Shown: piece by piece, positions 37,766 through 46,713 of the stretch
Layout: every line of letters starts with the position of its first letter
Position numbering within the stretch: position 1 is the stretch's first letter
Assembly: GCF_040499845.1 (NCBI RefSeq)
Contig: NZ_CP159342.1
Span: 6,076,001-6,140,000 of the forward strand
Reading direction: 5' to 3'
From: Micromonospora sp. CCTCC AA 2012012
GTDB lineage: Bacteria; Actinomycetota; Actinomycetes; Mycobacteriales; Micromonosporaceae
DNA: 64,000 bases
Program-made: the position numbers and the translations under genes
Notes under the pieces: generated by a model
The model's database searches: none
What the model was told of the DNA's origin: nothing
The model's input: the letters and a program-made list of their open reading frames with translations, nothing else

Positions 37766-39139
37766 GTGAGCACGCTCGCCCCCAGCGCCACCCTGGCCCC
37801 GGCCGCCGCCGGCCGCCGGGCGCCGATCACCGACTGGCGTCCCGAGGACCCGGAATTCTGGCGTACGACCGGAGCGCCGATCGCCCGCCGCAACCTGTAC
37901 GTCTCGATCTTCGCGGAGCACGTCGGCTTCTCGGTGTGGAGCCTCTGGTCGGTGATGGTGCTCTTCCTCGGCCCCGCGTACGGCATCGATCCGGCCGGGA
38001 AGTTCCTGCTCACCGCCGTACCGGCCGCGCTGGGCGGGCTGCTGCGGCTGCCGTACACCCTGGCGGTGGCCCGGTTCGGCGGGCGGAACTGGACCATCGT
38101 GAGCGCGCTGCTGCTGCTGGTCCCGGCGGTGCCGATGGCGCTGCTGATCGAGCCCGGGGTGTCGTACTCCACGCTGATGGTGCTGGCCTGCCTGACCGGG
38201 GTCGGCGGCGGCAACTTCGCCTCCTCGATGGCGAACATCAACCTCTTCTTCCCGGACCGGCTCAAGGGCCGGGCGCTGGGGCTCAACGCGGGCGGCGGCA
38301 ACCTCGGCGTACCGGCGGTGCAACTGGTCGCGCTGGCGGTGCTGGCGACGGCGGGGGCCGCGTACCCCCGGTTGGTGCCGGCGGTCTATCTGCCGCTGAT
38401 CGTGCTGGCGGCGCTGGCCGCGGCGCGCTGGCTGGACACCGTCCCCGGGGCGCGCAACGAGCCCGGCGCGCTGCGCGAGGCCGCCCGGGAACCGCACACC
38501 TGGGTGATGTCGGTGCTCTACATCGGCACCTTCGGCTCCTTCATCGGCTTCGGCTTCGCCTTCGGCCAGGTGCTCCAGCTCCAGTTCCACGACCGGTTCC
38601 CCACCCCGGTCGACGCCGCCTGGCTGACCTTCCTCGGGCCGCTGATCGGCTCGCTGGTCCGGCCGCTCGGTGGGCAGCTCGCCGACCGGCTCGGCGGGGC
38701 CCGGGTGACCTTCTGGAACTTCGTCGCCATGGCCGGCGGCGCGGGGCTGGTGCTGTACGCCGCCCGGGACCGGTCCCTCCCGCTCTACCTGGCCGGGTTC
38801 CTGGCGCTCTTCGTCCTCTCCGGGATCGGCAACGGGTCGACGTACAAGATGATCCCGGCGATCTTCCGGGCCCGGGCCGCCGCCGAGGCGGAGCTGACCG
38901 GCGACCGGGAGGCGGCCGACCGGCGGGCCCGGCGGCTCTCCGGGGCGCTGATCGGCATCGCGGGCGCGGTCGGCGCCGCCGGCGGGGTGCTGGTGAACGT
39001 GGCGTTCCGGCAGTCGTTCCTGACCGCCGGCACCGCCGACGCGGCCTACCTCGCCTTCATCGCCTGGTACGCCCTCTGCTGCCTGGTGACCTGGCTGGTC
39101 CACCTGCGGCCGGGGTCCCGCCGACTGGCCGGCGTGTGA
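37766..39139 (+). CDS. narK: nitrate/nitrite MFS transporter
   Basis: NarK/NasA-type major facilitator of 457 residues with 12 predicted transmembrane helices. Both nitrate signatures are present: GVGGGNFASSMANINLFFP in helix 5 and GIGNGSTYKMIPAIFR in helix 11. It imports nitrate (and may exchange nitrite) for the adjacent assimilatory reductases. GTG 37766 follows a cgaggaggag ribosome-binding site by 5 nt. It is transcribed on the opposite strand to the nas-nir operon but shares the GlnR-like box architecture, so the two units are probably co-regulated by nitrogen status. Confidence 0.95.
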   Translation: MSTLAPSATLAPAAAGRRAPITDWRPEDPEFWRTTGAPIARRNLYVSIFAEHVGFSVWSLWSVMVLFLGPAYGIDPAGKFLLTAVPAALGGLLRLPYTLAVARFGGRNWTIVSALLLLVPAVPMALLIEPGVSYSTLMVLACLTGVGGGNFASSMANINLFFPDRLKGRALGLNAGGGNLGVPAVQLVALAVLATAGAAYPRLVPAVYLPLIVLAALAAARWLDTVPGARNEPGALREAAREPHTWVMSVLYIGTFGSFIGFGFAFGQVLQLQFHDRFPTPVDAAWLTFLGPLIGSLVRPLGGQLADRLGGARVTFWNFVAMAGGAGLVLYAARDRSLPLYLAGFLALFVLSGIGNGSTYKMIPAIFRARAAAEAELTGDREAADRRARRLSGALIGIAGAVGAAGGVLVNVAFRQSFLTAGTADAAYLAFIAWYALCCLVTWLVHLRPGSRRLAGV

Positions 39140-39185
39140 CCTCTGCCATGATGAACCCGCAGGCCACGCGGGCCGACCCCCCGTT

Positions 39186-39215
39186 TTGACCTGTCGACAC
39201 GACGCCGGGTATCGT
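39186..39215 (+). promoter_or_regulatory. promoter of rplM-rpsI
   Basis: TTGACC (39186-39191) and TATCGT (39210-39215) are separated by 18 nt, a strong sigma-70-type promoter. A second -10-like TACGCT occurs at 39257-39262. The leader to rplM would be about 130 nt, long enough for autogenous control by L13, though I cannot identify a structured L13 site. Confidence 0.75.
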
Positions 39216-39349
39216 TGCCTGCTGTTGTACGACATTCAGAGGCGTGCCGCATCAGGTACGCTTGGTCGTTCGTGCGCGCTGGCCCGGCCGGGGAAGCCCT
39301 GGTCACCTCGGCGCGCGACCCCAGACCGACGACGAGACAAGGTAGACCT

Positions 39350-39793
39350 GTGCGTACGTACAGCCCGAAGCCGGGTGAGATCGAGCGTCAGTGGCACGTC
39401 ATCGACGCCTCTGACGTCGTGCTGGGCCGCCTCGCGACCCACGCCGCCACGCTCCTGCGTGGTAAGCACAAGCCGACTTTCGCGCCGCACGTCGACACGG
39501 GCGACTTCGTCGTCATCGTGAACGCGGGCAAGGTCGCGCTGACCGGCAACAAGCGCCACACCAAGATCGCCTACCGCCACTCCGGCTACCCGGGCGGTCT
39601 GAAGCAGGTCGGCTACGACGAGCTGCTGACCAAGCGTCCCGAGCGGGCCATCGAGCTGGCCGTGAAGGGGATGCTCCCGCACAACAAGCTCGGCCGTCAG
39701 CTGATCAAGAAGCTGAAGGTCTACGCCGGTGCCGAGCACCCGCACGGCGCGCAGCAGCCGGTGCCGTTCGAGATCAAGCAGATCGCGCAGTGA
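39350..39793 (+). CDS. rplM: 50S ribosomal protein L13
   Basis: Early-assembly large-subunit protein. The 147-residue product begins [19 protein letters not shown] and has the L13 signature near [24 protein letters not shown] 39350 is chosen because L13 proteins begin at this motif and aaggt lies just upstream; the in-frame ORF extending to 39215 runs through the promoter. Its stop is followed 20 nt later by rpsI, the universal rplM-rpsI pair. Confidence 0.97.
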   Translation: MRTYSPKPGEIERQWHVIDASDVVLGRLATHAATLLRGKHKPTFAPHVDTGDFVVIVNAGKVALTGNKRHTKIAYRHSGYPGGLKQVGYDELLTKRPERAIELAVKGMLPHNKLGRQLIKKLKVYAGAEHPHGAQQPVPFEIKQIAQ

Positions 39794-39813
39794 GCGCGGG
39801 CGAAGGAAACAGC

Positions 39814-40278
39814 ATGACCGACATCACCGAGACCGAGGTCGCCCCCGAGGCCACCGAGGCGCCGGCGCCCGTCGCCCGCGCGCCGCGTGGTGACCGCCCG
39901 ATCCAGACCGTGGGTCGGCGCAAGGAGGCCATCGTCCGGGTGCGTATCGTCCCCGGCAGCGGTAAGATCACCTGCAACGGCCGCGACCTCGAGGCCTACT
40001 TCCCGAGCAAGGTGCACCAGCAGCTCATCAAGGACCCGCTGGTCACCGCCGAGAAGCCCGAGGCCTTCGACGTCATCGCGAACCTGCGGGGCGGCGGCAC
40101 CACCGGCCAGGCCGGTGCGCTGCGGCTGGCCATCGCGCGGGCGCTGATCGTCAACGAGCCCGACGACCGCCCGGCCCTCAAGAAGGCCGGCTTCCTGACC
40201 CGTGACGCCCGGGTCAAGGAGAGCAAGAAGTACGGCCTCAAGAAGGCCCGTAAGGCTCCTCAGTACTCGAAGCGCTGA
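39814..40278 (+). CDS. rpsI: 30S ribosomal protein S9
   Basis: Small-subunit protein whose C-terminal tail reaches the P-site tRNA anticodon. The 154-residue product has an Ala/Glu/Pro-rich N-terminal extension of about 25 residues common in actinobacteria, then [20 protein letters not shown] and the tail [15 protein letters not shown] 39814 follows a gaagga site; an upstream GTG at 39790 overlaps rplM and is unlikely. A strong hairpin follows at 40308-40351. Confidence 0.97.
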   Translation: MTDITETEVAPEATEAPAPVARAPRGDRPIQTVGRRKEAIVRVRIVPGSGKITCNGRDLEAYFPSKVHQQLIKDPLVTAEKPEAFDVIANLRGGGTTGQAGALRLAIARALIVNEPDDRPALKKAGFLTRDARVKESKKYGLKKARKAPQYSKR

Positions 40279-40307
40279 TCACCACCAGCGCGTTGTACTT
40301 CTGACGG

Positions 40308-40351
40308 ACGGCCGGTCCGCCTCCCCTCCACTCGGGGAGGTGGCCGGCCGT
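40308..40351 (+). terminator. terminator after rpsI
   Basis: An interrupted stem: 8-bp base (40308-40315 with 40344-40351) and 7-bp top (40320-40326 with 40334-40340) with small internal loops, followed by a pyrimidine-rich tccgctttctcctct. It ends the rplM-rpsI operon 45 nt before glmM. Confidence 0.8.
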
Positions 40352-40396
40352 TCCGCTTTCTCCTCTCTACGGCACTTCCATCGGAGGTTGGCGGGT

Positions 40397-41752
40397 ATGG
40401 GCCGGTTGTTCGGCACGGACGGCGTACGCGGGCGGGCGAACGCGGATCTCACCCCGGAGTTGGCGCTCGCGGTGGCGGTGGCCGCCGCGCACACCCTCGC
40501 CGAGACGGACCGGAGTCATCCCCCGCTCGCCGTCGTGGGCCGGGACACCCGGGCCAGCGGCGAGATGCTGGAGGCGGCCGTGGTGGCCGGCCTCACCAGC
40601 GCCGGCGCGAACGTGGTCCGGGTCGGCGTGCTGCCCACCCCCGCGGTGGCGTTCCTCACCGCCGAGGCCAAGGCCGACCTGGGCGTGATGCTCTCGGCCT
40701 CGCACAACCCCATGCCGGACAACGGCATCAAGCTCTTCGCCGCCGGTGGGCACAAGCTCCCCGACGAGCTGGAGATGAAGATCGAGGCGGCCGTCGAGGC
40801 GAACGCCACCACCGCCTGGGACCGGCCGGTCGGTGCCGGCGTCGGCCGGGTGCACGACCTGCTCGACGGTGCCGACCACTACGTCCAGCACCTGATCGGC
40901 ACGGTCCCGCACCGGCTCGACGGGATCAAGGTCGTGGTCGACTGCGCGAACGGCGCCGCAGCCGAGGTCGCCCCGGTGGCGTACCGGGAGGCGGGCGCCG
41001 AGGTGATCGCGATCTACGCCGAGCCGGACGGCCTCAACATCAACGACGAGTGCGGCTCCAACCACATCGACGCGCTGCGCGCCGCCGTGGTGGAGCACGG
41101 CGCCCACCTGGGCCTCGCCCACGACGGCGACGCCGACCGCTGCGTGGCGGTCACCGCCGACGGCGACGAGGTGGACGGCGACCAGGTGATGGCGATCCTC
41201 GCGCTCGCGATGCGGGAGGCCGGCGAGCTGACCCAGGACACCCTGGTCGCCACCGTGATGAGCAACCTCGGCCTGCGGCTGGCGATGTCCGCCGAGGGCA
41301 TCCGGCTGCTCGAGACCAAGGTCGGCGACCGGTACGTGCTGGAGGAGCTGCGCGCCTCCGGGCTCGCCCTCGGCGGCGAGCAGAGCGGCCACATCGTCAT
41401 GCCCGCGCACGCCACCACCGGCGACGGGGTCCTGACCGGGCTGCACCTGATGGCCCGGATGGCCGCCACCGGCAAGTCCCTGGCGGAGCTGGGCTCGGTC
41501 GTCACCAAGCTGCCGCAGGTCCTGATCAACGTGCCGGTCGGTGACCGGAAGGTGGGCGCTGCCGCGCCGGAGGTCCGGGCCGAGGTGGAACGGGCCGAGG
41601 CCGAACTCGGCGAGACCGGCCGGGTGCTGCTGCGCCCGTCGGGCACCGAGCCGCTGGTCCGGGTGATGGTCGAGGCGGCCACCGAGGCGACCGCGCGCGA
41701 GGTCGCCGAGCGCATCGCCGCCCACGTCCGCACCGCCAGCCCCGCCGCCTGA
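40397..41752 (+). CDS. glmM: phosphoglucosamine mutase
   Basis: Interconverts glucosamine-6-phosphate and glucosamine-1-phosphate for UDP-GlcNAc and cell-wall synthesis. The active-site phosphoserine lies in [13 protein letters not shown], the metal-binding loop is DGDADRC, the sugar-binding loop GGEQSGH, and the phosphate-binding loop [12 protein letters not shown]. Length is 451 residues. ATG 40397 follows a tcggaggt site by 8 nt. It belongs to the rplM-rpsI-glmM order common in actinobacteria, and works directly after GlmS (44730) in the same pathway. Confidence 0.97.
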   Translation: MGRLFGTDGVRGRANADLTPELALAVAVAAAHTLAETDRSHPPLAVVGRDTRASGEMLEAAVVAGLTSAGANVVRVGVLPTPAVAFLTAEAKADLGVMLSASHNPMPDNGIKLFAAGGHKLPDELEMKIEAAVEANATTAWDRPVGAGVGRVHDLLDGADHYVQHLIGTVPHRLDGIKVVVDCANGAAAEVAPVAYREAGAEVIAIYAEPDGLNINDECGSNHIDALRAAVVEHGAHLGLAHDGDADRCVAVTADGDEVDGDQVMAILALAMREAGELTQDTLVATVMSNLGLRLAMSAEGIRLLETKVGDRYVLEELRASGLALGGEQSGHIVMPAHATTGDGVLTGLHLMARMAATGKSLAELGSVVTKLPQVLINVPVGDRKVGAAAPEVRAEVERAEAELGETGRVLLRPSGTEPLVRVMVEAATEATAREVAERIAAHVRTASPAA

Positions 41753-41769
41753 CGCCGTCCTCTGTCGGG

Positions 41770-41824
41770 CCGGCCCTGCTCTGGTGGGGCTGGCCCTGCT
41801 CTGGTGGGGGCTGGCCCTGCTCTG
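41770..41824 (+). repeat. 20-bp tandem repeat after glmM, about 2.7 copies
   Basis: Units of CTGGCCCTGCTCTGGTGGGG start near 41770, 41790 and 41811, the last truncated. They lie right after the glmM stop in a 495-nt gap (41753-42247) without any supported gene. Confidence 0.8.
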
Positions 41825-41855
41825 CCGGCTCCGGGCGTCGGCGGGGTCAGATTCG

Positions 41856-41977
41856 GACGCTACGAACTTGATGGCAAAGATGAATCAGACCGGGGCGGCT
41901 GCCCGCCGGGCGCGGGTCGCTCTTCATGAGGCGTGATCACTCCGGTGATTCACATATGTAATCAAGTTCGTAGCGTC
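41856..41977. repeat. 32-bp inverted repeat flanking a 58-nt core
   Basis: Arms 41856-41887 and 41946-41977 match at 27 of 32 positions when one is reverse-complemented; the outer 17 bp (GACGCTACGAACTTGAT) are identical. The arms are AT-richer than the neighbourhood. No obvious target-site duplication flanks them and no ORF is inside. Candidates are a miniature inverted-repeat element, a remnant of an insertion element, or a long hairpin RNA at the 3' side of glmM. Confidence 0.85.
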
Positions 41978-42097
41978 GTCGGACTGGACCGTGGCGGCGC
42001 CACTTGGTTCCCGAATGCGCGGTGCTCGGGTCGCGGTGCCGGCGTGGATCTGCGCATTCAGCGCCGCGCTCAGGGGGATCGTGCTGTCCGAGGCGTG

Positions 42098-42229
42098 CGC
42101 ACCGGTCCGAACGTCTGGGACTGGTCCGACGTGTGGGACTGGTTCGGCCGTGTGGTGCCGGTCCGGGCGTTTGGTGCCGGTCCGGGCGTTTGGTGCCGGT
42201 CCGGGCGTTTGGGATTGGTCCGGGTGTGC
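42098..42229 (+). repeat. 18-19-bp tandem array, seven units
   Basis: Three identical 19-bp units (GGTGCCGGTCCGGGCGTTT; 42154-42172, 42173-42191, 42192-42210) are flanked by degenerate units at 42098-42116, 42117-42134, 42135-42153 and 42211-42229. It ends 18 nt before the stop of the convergent aldolase gene. The array is non-coding as far as I can see. Confidence 0.88.
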
Positions 42230-42247
42230 GAGCGGCGGGCGGCGGGG

Positions 42248-43357
42248 TCAGGTGGGCGGGAGGCGGCGGAGGAAGCGGTCGGCCAGGTCGGTGATCCCGT
42301 CGGCGTCCAGTTCCAGGGCGGGCGCGGCCACGGTCACCTCCGCCATCGAGACGCCGGGCACCTCGGTCTCCCGCCAACCGCCGACGAACCACGCCCGCTC
42401 CTGTTCGGCGAGGGCGAGGTTGGCGTCGTTGAGGGCCGCCGCGGGGTGCGGCAGCCAGAGCCGGAACTGGTGGGTCTGCGGCGGCGCCGGATGCACCTGG
42501 GCGCCGGGCAGCCCGGTCAGCGCCTCCGCCACCCGCTTCGCGTGTGCCACGTAGTCGGGCAGCCGGGGCAGCTCCCGATCCAGGCCGGCCAACGCGGCCA
42601 GCGCCGCCGGCCACTGCTGGAACAGCATCCCGCCGTAGCGGTGCCGCCAGGCGCGGGCGTACCGGACCAGCTCGGCGGAGCCGGCCAGGGCGGCACCCGA
42701 GTGGCCGCCCAGCGACTTGTAGAACGAGACATAGACGCTGTCGGCCAGGGCGGCGACCTCGGCCGCCGAGTGCCCCAGGTGCACGGTGGACTCCCAGAGC
42801 CGGGCACCGTCCAGGTGCACCCGGAAGCCGCGCTCCCGGGCCGCGGTGACCACCGCGGTCAGCTCGTCCCACGTCGGCAGGACGAAACCCGCGTCGCGTA
42901 ACGGCAGCTCCAGCAGCAGGGTGCCGACCGGCTCGTCGAGCGCCGCGACCTCCTCGGCGGTCGGATTGCGCGGTGCGCCGGTGGTGAGCACCGCCCGCAG
43001 GCCGCCGAGCACCGCGTACGCGTCGCGCTCGTGCACCAGCGGGTGGCTGAGCGGGTGCAGCCCGACCGCGTCCCGGCCGGTGACCTCGGCGCCGTACCGC
43101 ATGGCGACCTGCTGGGCGAGCGTGCCGGTGGGGAAGAAGGCGACCGCCTCGGTCCCGAGCAGCTCGGCGACCCGGCGCTCCACCAGCTCCACCGCCCCGC
43201 CCTCGCCGTAGAAGTCGGGGAGCAGCTCCGCCCCGGCGGTCGCCCGCATCGCGTCGAGCTGCTCGGCCACCGACGCCGGCCGGGACCCGGACAGCACCGT
43301 GTCGCACGCGCGCAGCGCCGTGACGCGTCGGACGCGGTCGGCGTACCCGTCGGTCAT
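42248..43357 (-). CDS. threonine aldolase-family (beta-eliminating lyase) PLP enzyme
   Basis: PLP-dependent fold-type I enzyme of 369 residues in the low-specificity threonine aldolase/beta-eliminating lyase family, which cleaves threonine to glycine and acetaldehyde. The Schiff-base lysine lies in VYVSFYKSLGGHSGAALAG and the cofactor aspartate in VHLDGARLWES. AVAFFPTGTLAQQVA is the glycine/threonine phosphate-binding loop. ATG 43357 overlaps the stop of the upstream aminotransferase (ATGA), so the two form an operon. The true amino-acid substrate is not certain. Confidence 0.88.
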   Translation of the reverse strand: MTDGYADRVRRVTALRACDTVLSGSRPASVAEQLDAMRATAGAELLPDFYGEGGAVELVERRVAELLGTEAVAFFPTGTLAQQVAMRYGAEVTGRDAVGLHPLSHPLVHERDAYAVLGGLRAVLTTGAPRNPTAEEVAALDEPVGTLLLELPLRDAGFVLPTWDELTAVVTAARERGFRVHLDGARLWESTVHLGHSAAEVAALADSVYVSFYKSLGGHSGAALAGSAELVRYARAWRHRYGGMLFQQWPAALAALAGLDRELPRLPDYVAHAKRVAEALTGLPGAQVHPAPPQTHQFRLWLPHPAAALNDANLALAEQERAWFVGGWRETEVPGVSMAEVTVAAPALELDADGITDLADRFLRRLPPT

Positions 43358-44550
43358 CGGGACTCCCCGAGGCGGCGCAGCCGACCGACCGCCTCGGTCA
43401 GCACCTCGGGGCGCTTGCAGAAGGCGAACCGGACGAGTCGCCGCCCTGCCTCGGCGTCGTCGTAGAAGACCTGGGTCGGCACCCCCACCACCCCGCACCG
43501 CTCGGGCAGCGACCGGCAGAACTCCACGCCGTCCCGCCCGCCCAGCGGGGTGACGTCGGCCGTCACGAAGTACGTCCCCTCCGGCGCGTACACCCCGAAG
43601 CCGGCGTCGCGCAGCCCGTCGACCAGCATGTCCCGCCGACGCCGCATGCCGTCGGCGAAGCCCGTGAAGTAGCTGTCGGGCAGGGCCAGCGCGACCGCGA
43701 CGGCGGGTTGCAGCGGCGCCGCGTTGACGAAGGTGAGGAACTGCTTGACCCGCAGCACCGCCGAGACCAGCGCGGCGGGGCCGCTCACCCAGCCGACCTT
43801 CCAGCCCGTGCAGGAGAAGGTCTTGCCGGCCGACGAGATCCGCAGTGTCCGCTCCCGCATCCCGGGCAGCGTGGCCAGTGGCACGTGCGGCGCGGCGGCG
43901 TCCGGGAAGACCAGGTGCTCGTACACCTCGTCGGTGGCCGCGTACGCGTCGTGCTCCTGGCAGAGTTCGGCGACCAGGGCCAGCTCGGCGGGGGTGAAGA
44001 CCTTCCCGGTCGGGTTGTGCGGCGAGTTCAACAGCACCAGGCGGGTCCGCGGGCCGAACGCCGCGCGCAGCTCCGCCGGGTCGAAGGAATACCGGCCGTC
44101 GTCGCCGGGGCGCAGCGTCACCGGGCGGCGGACCGCGCCGGCCAGCGCGATCGACGCGGCGTACGAGTCGTAGTACGGCTCGAAGCAGACCACCTCGTCG
44201 CCCGGCTCGCAGAGGGCGAGGATGGTGGCCGCGATCGCCTCGGTGGCACCGGCGGTGACCACGATCTCGCCGTCGGGGTCGTACTCCAGGCCCCAGAACC
44301 GGCGCTGGTGCTCGGCGACCGCCGCGCGCAGGGCCGGGATGCCCGGGCCCGGTGGATATTGATTCTGGCCGGCGCGCAGCGCCTCGGCCGCGGCGGCCAG
44401 CATCTCCGGCGGACCGTCCGTGTCGGGGAAGCCCTGCCCCAGGTTCACCGCCCCGGTCCGCAGGGCGAGCGCCGACATCTCGGCGAAGATGGTCGTCCCG
44501 AACGGCCGCATCCGGGCCACCAGCGGGTCGGTGTTCGCGGTCGTCGTCAC
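43354..44550 (-). CDS. class I/II pyridoxal phosphate aminotransferase
   Basis: Fold-type I aminotransferase of 398 residues. LNSPHNPTGKVF (substrate/cofactor Asn), DEVYEHLVF (Asp-Tyr cofactor contacts), and the PLP lysine in RISSAGKTFSCTGWKVGWV are present. The sequence resembles kynurenine/methionine aminotransferase-like and DapC-like enzymes. GTG 44550 lies 7 nt after TAGGCT (44558-44563 on the minus strand), a leaderless promoter. It overlaps the aldolase gene. Substrate is open: methionine/kynurenine-type transamination or succinyl-diaminopimelate are both plausible. Confidence 0.9.
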   Translation of the reverse strand: MTTTANTDPLVARMRPFGTTIFAEMSALALRTGAVNLGQGFPDTDGPPEMLAAAAEALRAGQNQYPPGPGIPALRAAVAEHQRRFWGLEYDPDGEIVVTAGATEAIAATILALCEPGDEVVCFEPYYDSYAASIALAGAVRRPVTLRPGDDGRYSFDPAELRAAFGPRTRLVLLNSPHNPTGKVFTPAELALVAELCQEHDAYAATDEVYEHLVFPDAAAPHVPLATLPGMRERTLRISSAGKTFSCTGWKVGWVSGPAALVSAVLRVKQFLTFVNAAPLQPAVAVALALPDSYFTGFADGMRRRRDMLVDGLRDAGFGVYAPEGTYFVTADVTPLGGRDGVEFCRSLPERCGVVGVPTQVFYDDAEAGRRLVRFAFCKRPEVLTEAVGRLRRLGESR

Positions 44551-44716
44551 GCGCGTCAGCCTACGGCCAGAGCCGGACACTTCAACCCCGCCGGCAACCG
44601 GCCCCGGAGGGCGGTTTCGTCCGATCCTCACCCTCCGCTCACCGTCCGCTCCGGATCGCTCAAATTCAGTGATCGTTTACCCGAGTTCCGAGCAAACGCG
44701 ATGAGCGAAGCTGGGT

Positions 44717-44722
44717 TAAGCT
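44717..44722 (+). promoter_or_regulatory. -10 element of glmS
   Basis: TAAGCT lies 7 nt before ATG 44730, so the glmS transcript is probably leaderless. No glmS ribozyme-like leader is possible at this distance. The rest of the 44551-44729 divergent gap holds the aminotransferase promoter and an imperfect CGTTT...AAACG dyad near 44674-44698. Confidence 0.65.
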
Positions 44723-44729
44723 GCGAACC

Positions 44730-46643
44730 ATGTGTGGAATCGTGGGTTACGCCGGCGCGCGTCCGGCGCTCGGCATCGTGCTCGACGGACTGCGGCGGCT
44801 GGAATACCGCGGCTACGACTCGGCCGGCGTCGCCATCGTCTGCGACGACCAGCTGCTGACCGAGAAGAAGGCCGGCAAGCTGGCCAACCTGGAGAAGGTG
44901 CTCTCCGAGCGCGCCGCCAGCAACCCGGACGACTGCGCCGCCAGCCCGATCGGCATCGGCGACGGCACCACCGGCATCGGGCACACCCGCTGGGCCACCC
45001 ACGGCGGGCCCACCGACCGCAACGCCCACCCGCACCTCGGCCCGGACGGCCGCGTCGCCGTGATCCACAACGGCATCATCGAGAACTTCGCGAAGCTCCG
45101 CACCGAGCTGGAGGCCGACGGCGTCCAGTTCACCAGCGACACCGACACCGAGTGCGCCGCCCACCTGCTCTCCGCCGCGCTGGCCGACCTGCGCGCGGCC
45201 GGTGAGGTGGACAGCCCCCAGCTGCTCGCCTCGGCCATGCGGCTGGTCTGCCAGCGCCTGGAGGGCGCCTTCACGCTGCTCGCCGTCGACGCCGCGATCC
45301 CCGGCGCGGTGGTCGGCGCCCGGCGCAACTCGCCCCTGGTCGTCGGCCGGGGCGACGGCGAGAACTACCTGGCCAGCGACGTGGCCGCGTTCATCGAGCA
45401 CACCCGTGAAGCGGTCGAGCTGGGCCAGGACCAGATCGTCCTGATCACCGGCGAGAGCATCGAGATCACCGACTTCGCCGGCCAGCCCGCCACCGGCAAG
45501 GACTTCCACATCGACTGGGACTCCTCCGCCGCCGAGAAGGGCGGCTACGACTGGTTCATGCTCAAGGAGATCGAGGAGCAGCCGCAGGCCATCGCCGACA
45601 CGCTGCTCGGCCGGCTCACCGAGACCGGCGAGATCGCCCTCGACGAGGTCCGCCTCAGCGACCAGGACCTGCGCGACGTCGACAAGATCTTCATCGTCGC
45701 CTGCGGCACCGCGTACCACTCGGGTCTCGTCGCCAAGTACGCGATCGAGCACTGGACCCGGATCCCCTGCGAGGTGGAGCTGGCCAGCGAGTTCCGCTAC
45801 CGCGACCCGGTCCTCGACCGGTCCACGCTGATCGTGGTGATCTCGCAGTCCGGCGAGACCATGGACACCCTGATGGCGCTGCGCCACGCCAAGGAGCAGA
45901 AGGCCCGGGTGCTGGCGATCTGCAACACCAACGGCTCGACCATCCCGCGCGAGTCCGACGCCGTGCTCTACACCCACGGTGGCCCCGAGATCGCCGTCGC
46001 CTCCACCAAGGCGTTCCTCACCCAGCTCGTCGCCTGCTATCTGATCGGCCTGCACCTGGCCCAGGTGCGCGGCATCAAGTTCGCCGACGAGGTCGGCGCG
46101 GTCGTCTCGCAGCTCCAGGAGATGCCGGGCAAGCTGCGTGAGCTGCTGGACCGCATCGAGCCGGTCCGCGAGCTGGCCCGCGACCTGAAGTCGGAGCCGA
46201 CGGTGCTCTTCATCGGTCGGCACGTGGGCTACCCGGTGGCCCTGGAGGGCGCGCTGAAGCTCAAGGAGCTGGCGTACATGCACGCCGAGGGCTTCGCCGC
46301 CGGTGAGCTGAAGCACGGCCCGATCGCGCTGATCGACAAGGGCACGCCGGTGATCTGCGTGGTGCCGTCCCCGGTCGGTCGGGGCATGCTGCACGACAAG
46401 GTCGTCTCCAACATCCAGGAGGTCCGCGCCCGGGGCGCCCGGACCATCGTGATCGCTGAGGAGGGCGACGAGGCGGTCGTCCGCTACGCCGACCACCTGA
46501 TCTATGTGCCGCGCACGCCGACGCTGCTCGCCCCGCTGGTGACCACGGTCCCGCTCCAGGTGCTCGCGGCCGAGATCGCCGCGGCCCGGGGCCACGACGT
46601 GGACCAGCCGCGGAACCTCGCCAAGTCGGTCACCGTCGAGTAG
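44730..46643 (+). CDS. glmS: glutamine-fructose-6-phosphate aminotransferase (isomerizing)
   Basis: Makes glucosamine-6-phosphate from fructose-6-phosphate and glutamine. The N-terminal nucleophile Cys2 begins MCGIVGYAG, and the glutaminase domain (1-~240) has GIGHTRWATHG. Two SIS isomerase domains follow (ACGTAYHSGLVAKY with SQSGETMDT; GRHVGYPVALEGALKLKEL) and the C-terminus ends KSVTVE, the family signature. Length is 637 residues. ATG 44730 is fixed by the obligatory Cys2. It supplies GlmM (40397). Confidence 0.98.
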   Translation: MCGIVGYAGARPALGIVLDGLRRLEYRGYDSAGVAIVCDDQLLTEKKAGKLANLEKVLSERAASNPDDCAASPIGIGDGTTGIGHTRWATHGGPTDRNAHPHLGPDGRVAVIHNGIIENFAKLRTELEADGVQFTSDTDTECAAHLLSAALADLRAAGEVDSPQLLASAMRLVCQRLEGAFTLLAVDAAIPGAVVGARRNSPLVVGRGDGENYLASDVAAFIEHTREAVELGQDQIVLITGESIEITDFAGQPATGKDFHIDWDSSAAEKGGYDWFMLKEIEEQPQAIADTLLGRLTETGEIALDEVRLSDQDLRDVDKIFIVACGTAYHSGLVAKYAIEHWTRIPCEVELASEFRYRDPVLDRSTLIVVISQSGETMDTLMALRHAKEQKARVLAICNTNGSTIPRESDAVLYTHGGPEIAVASTKAFLTQLVACYLIGLHLAQVRGIKFADEVGAVVSQLQEMPGKLRELLDRIEPVRELARDLKSEPTVLFIGRHVGYPVALEGALKLKELAYMHAEGFAAGELKHGPIALIDKGTPVICVVPSPVGRGMLHDKVVSNIQEVRARGARTIVIAEEGDEAVVRYADHLIYVPRTPTLLAPLVTTVPLQVLAAEIAAARGHDVDQPRNLAKSVTVE

Positions 46644-46666
46644 CCGACCCGCCCCACCCGGCACCC

Positions 46667-46701
46667 GGAGCCCCCTGCGCCGCCCGCGGCCAGGGGGCTC
46701 C
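46667..46701. terminator. bidirectional terminator after glmS
   Basis: A perfect 11-bp stem (arms 46667-46677 and 46691-46701) with a 13-nt loop lies between the glmS stop (46643) and the minus-strand hydrolase stop (46714). Confidence 0.8.
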
Positions 46702-46713
46702 GCCGTACGCCCG

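Noticed and set aside
44670..44729. glmS ribozyme upstream of glmS
   Set aside because: The -10 element lies 7 nt before the start codon, leaving no leader, and no ribozyme core is recognisable.
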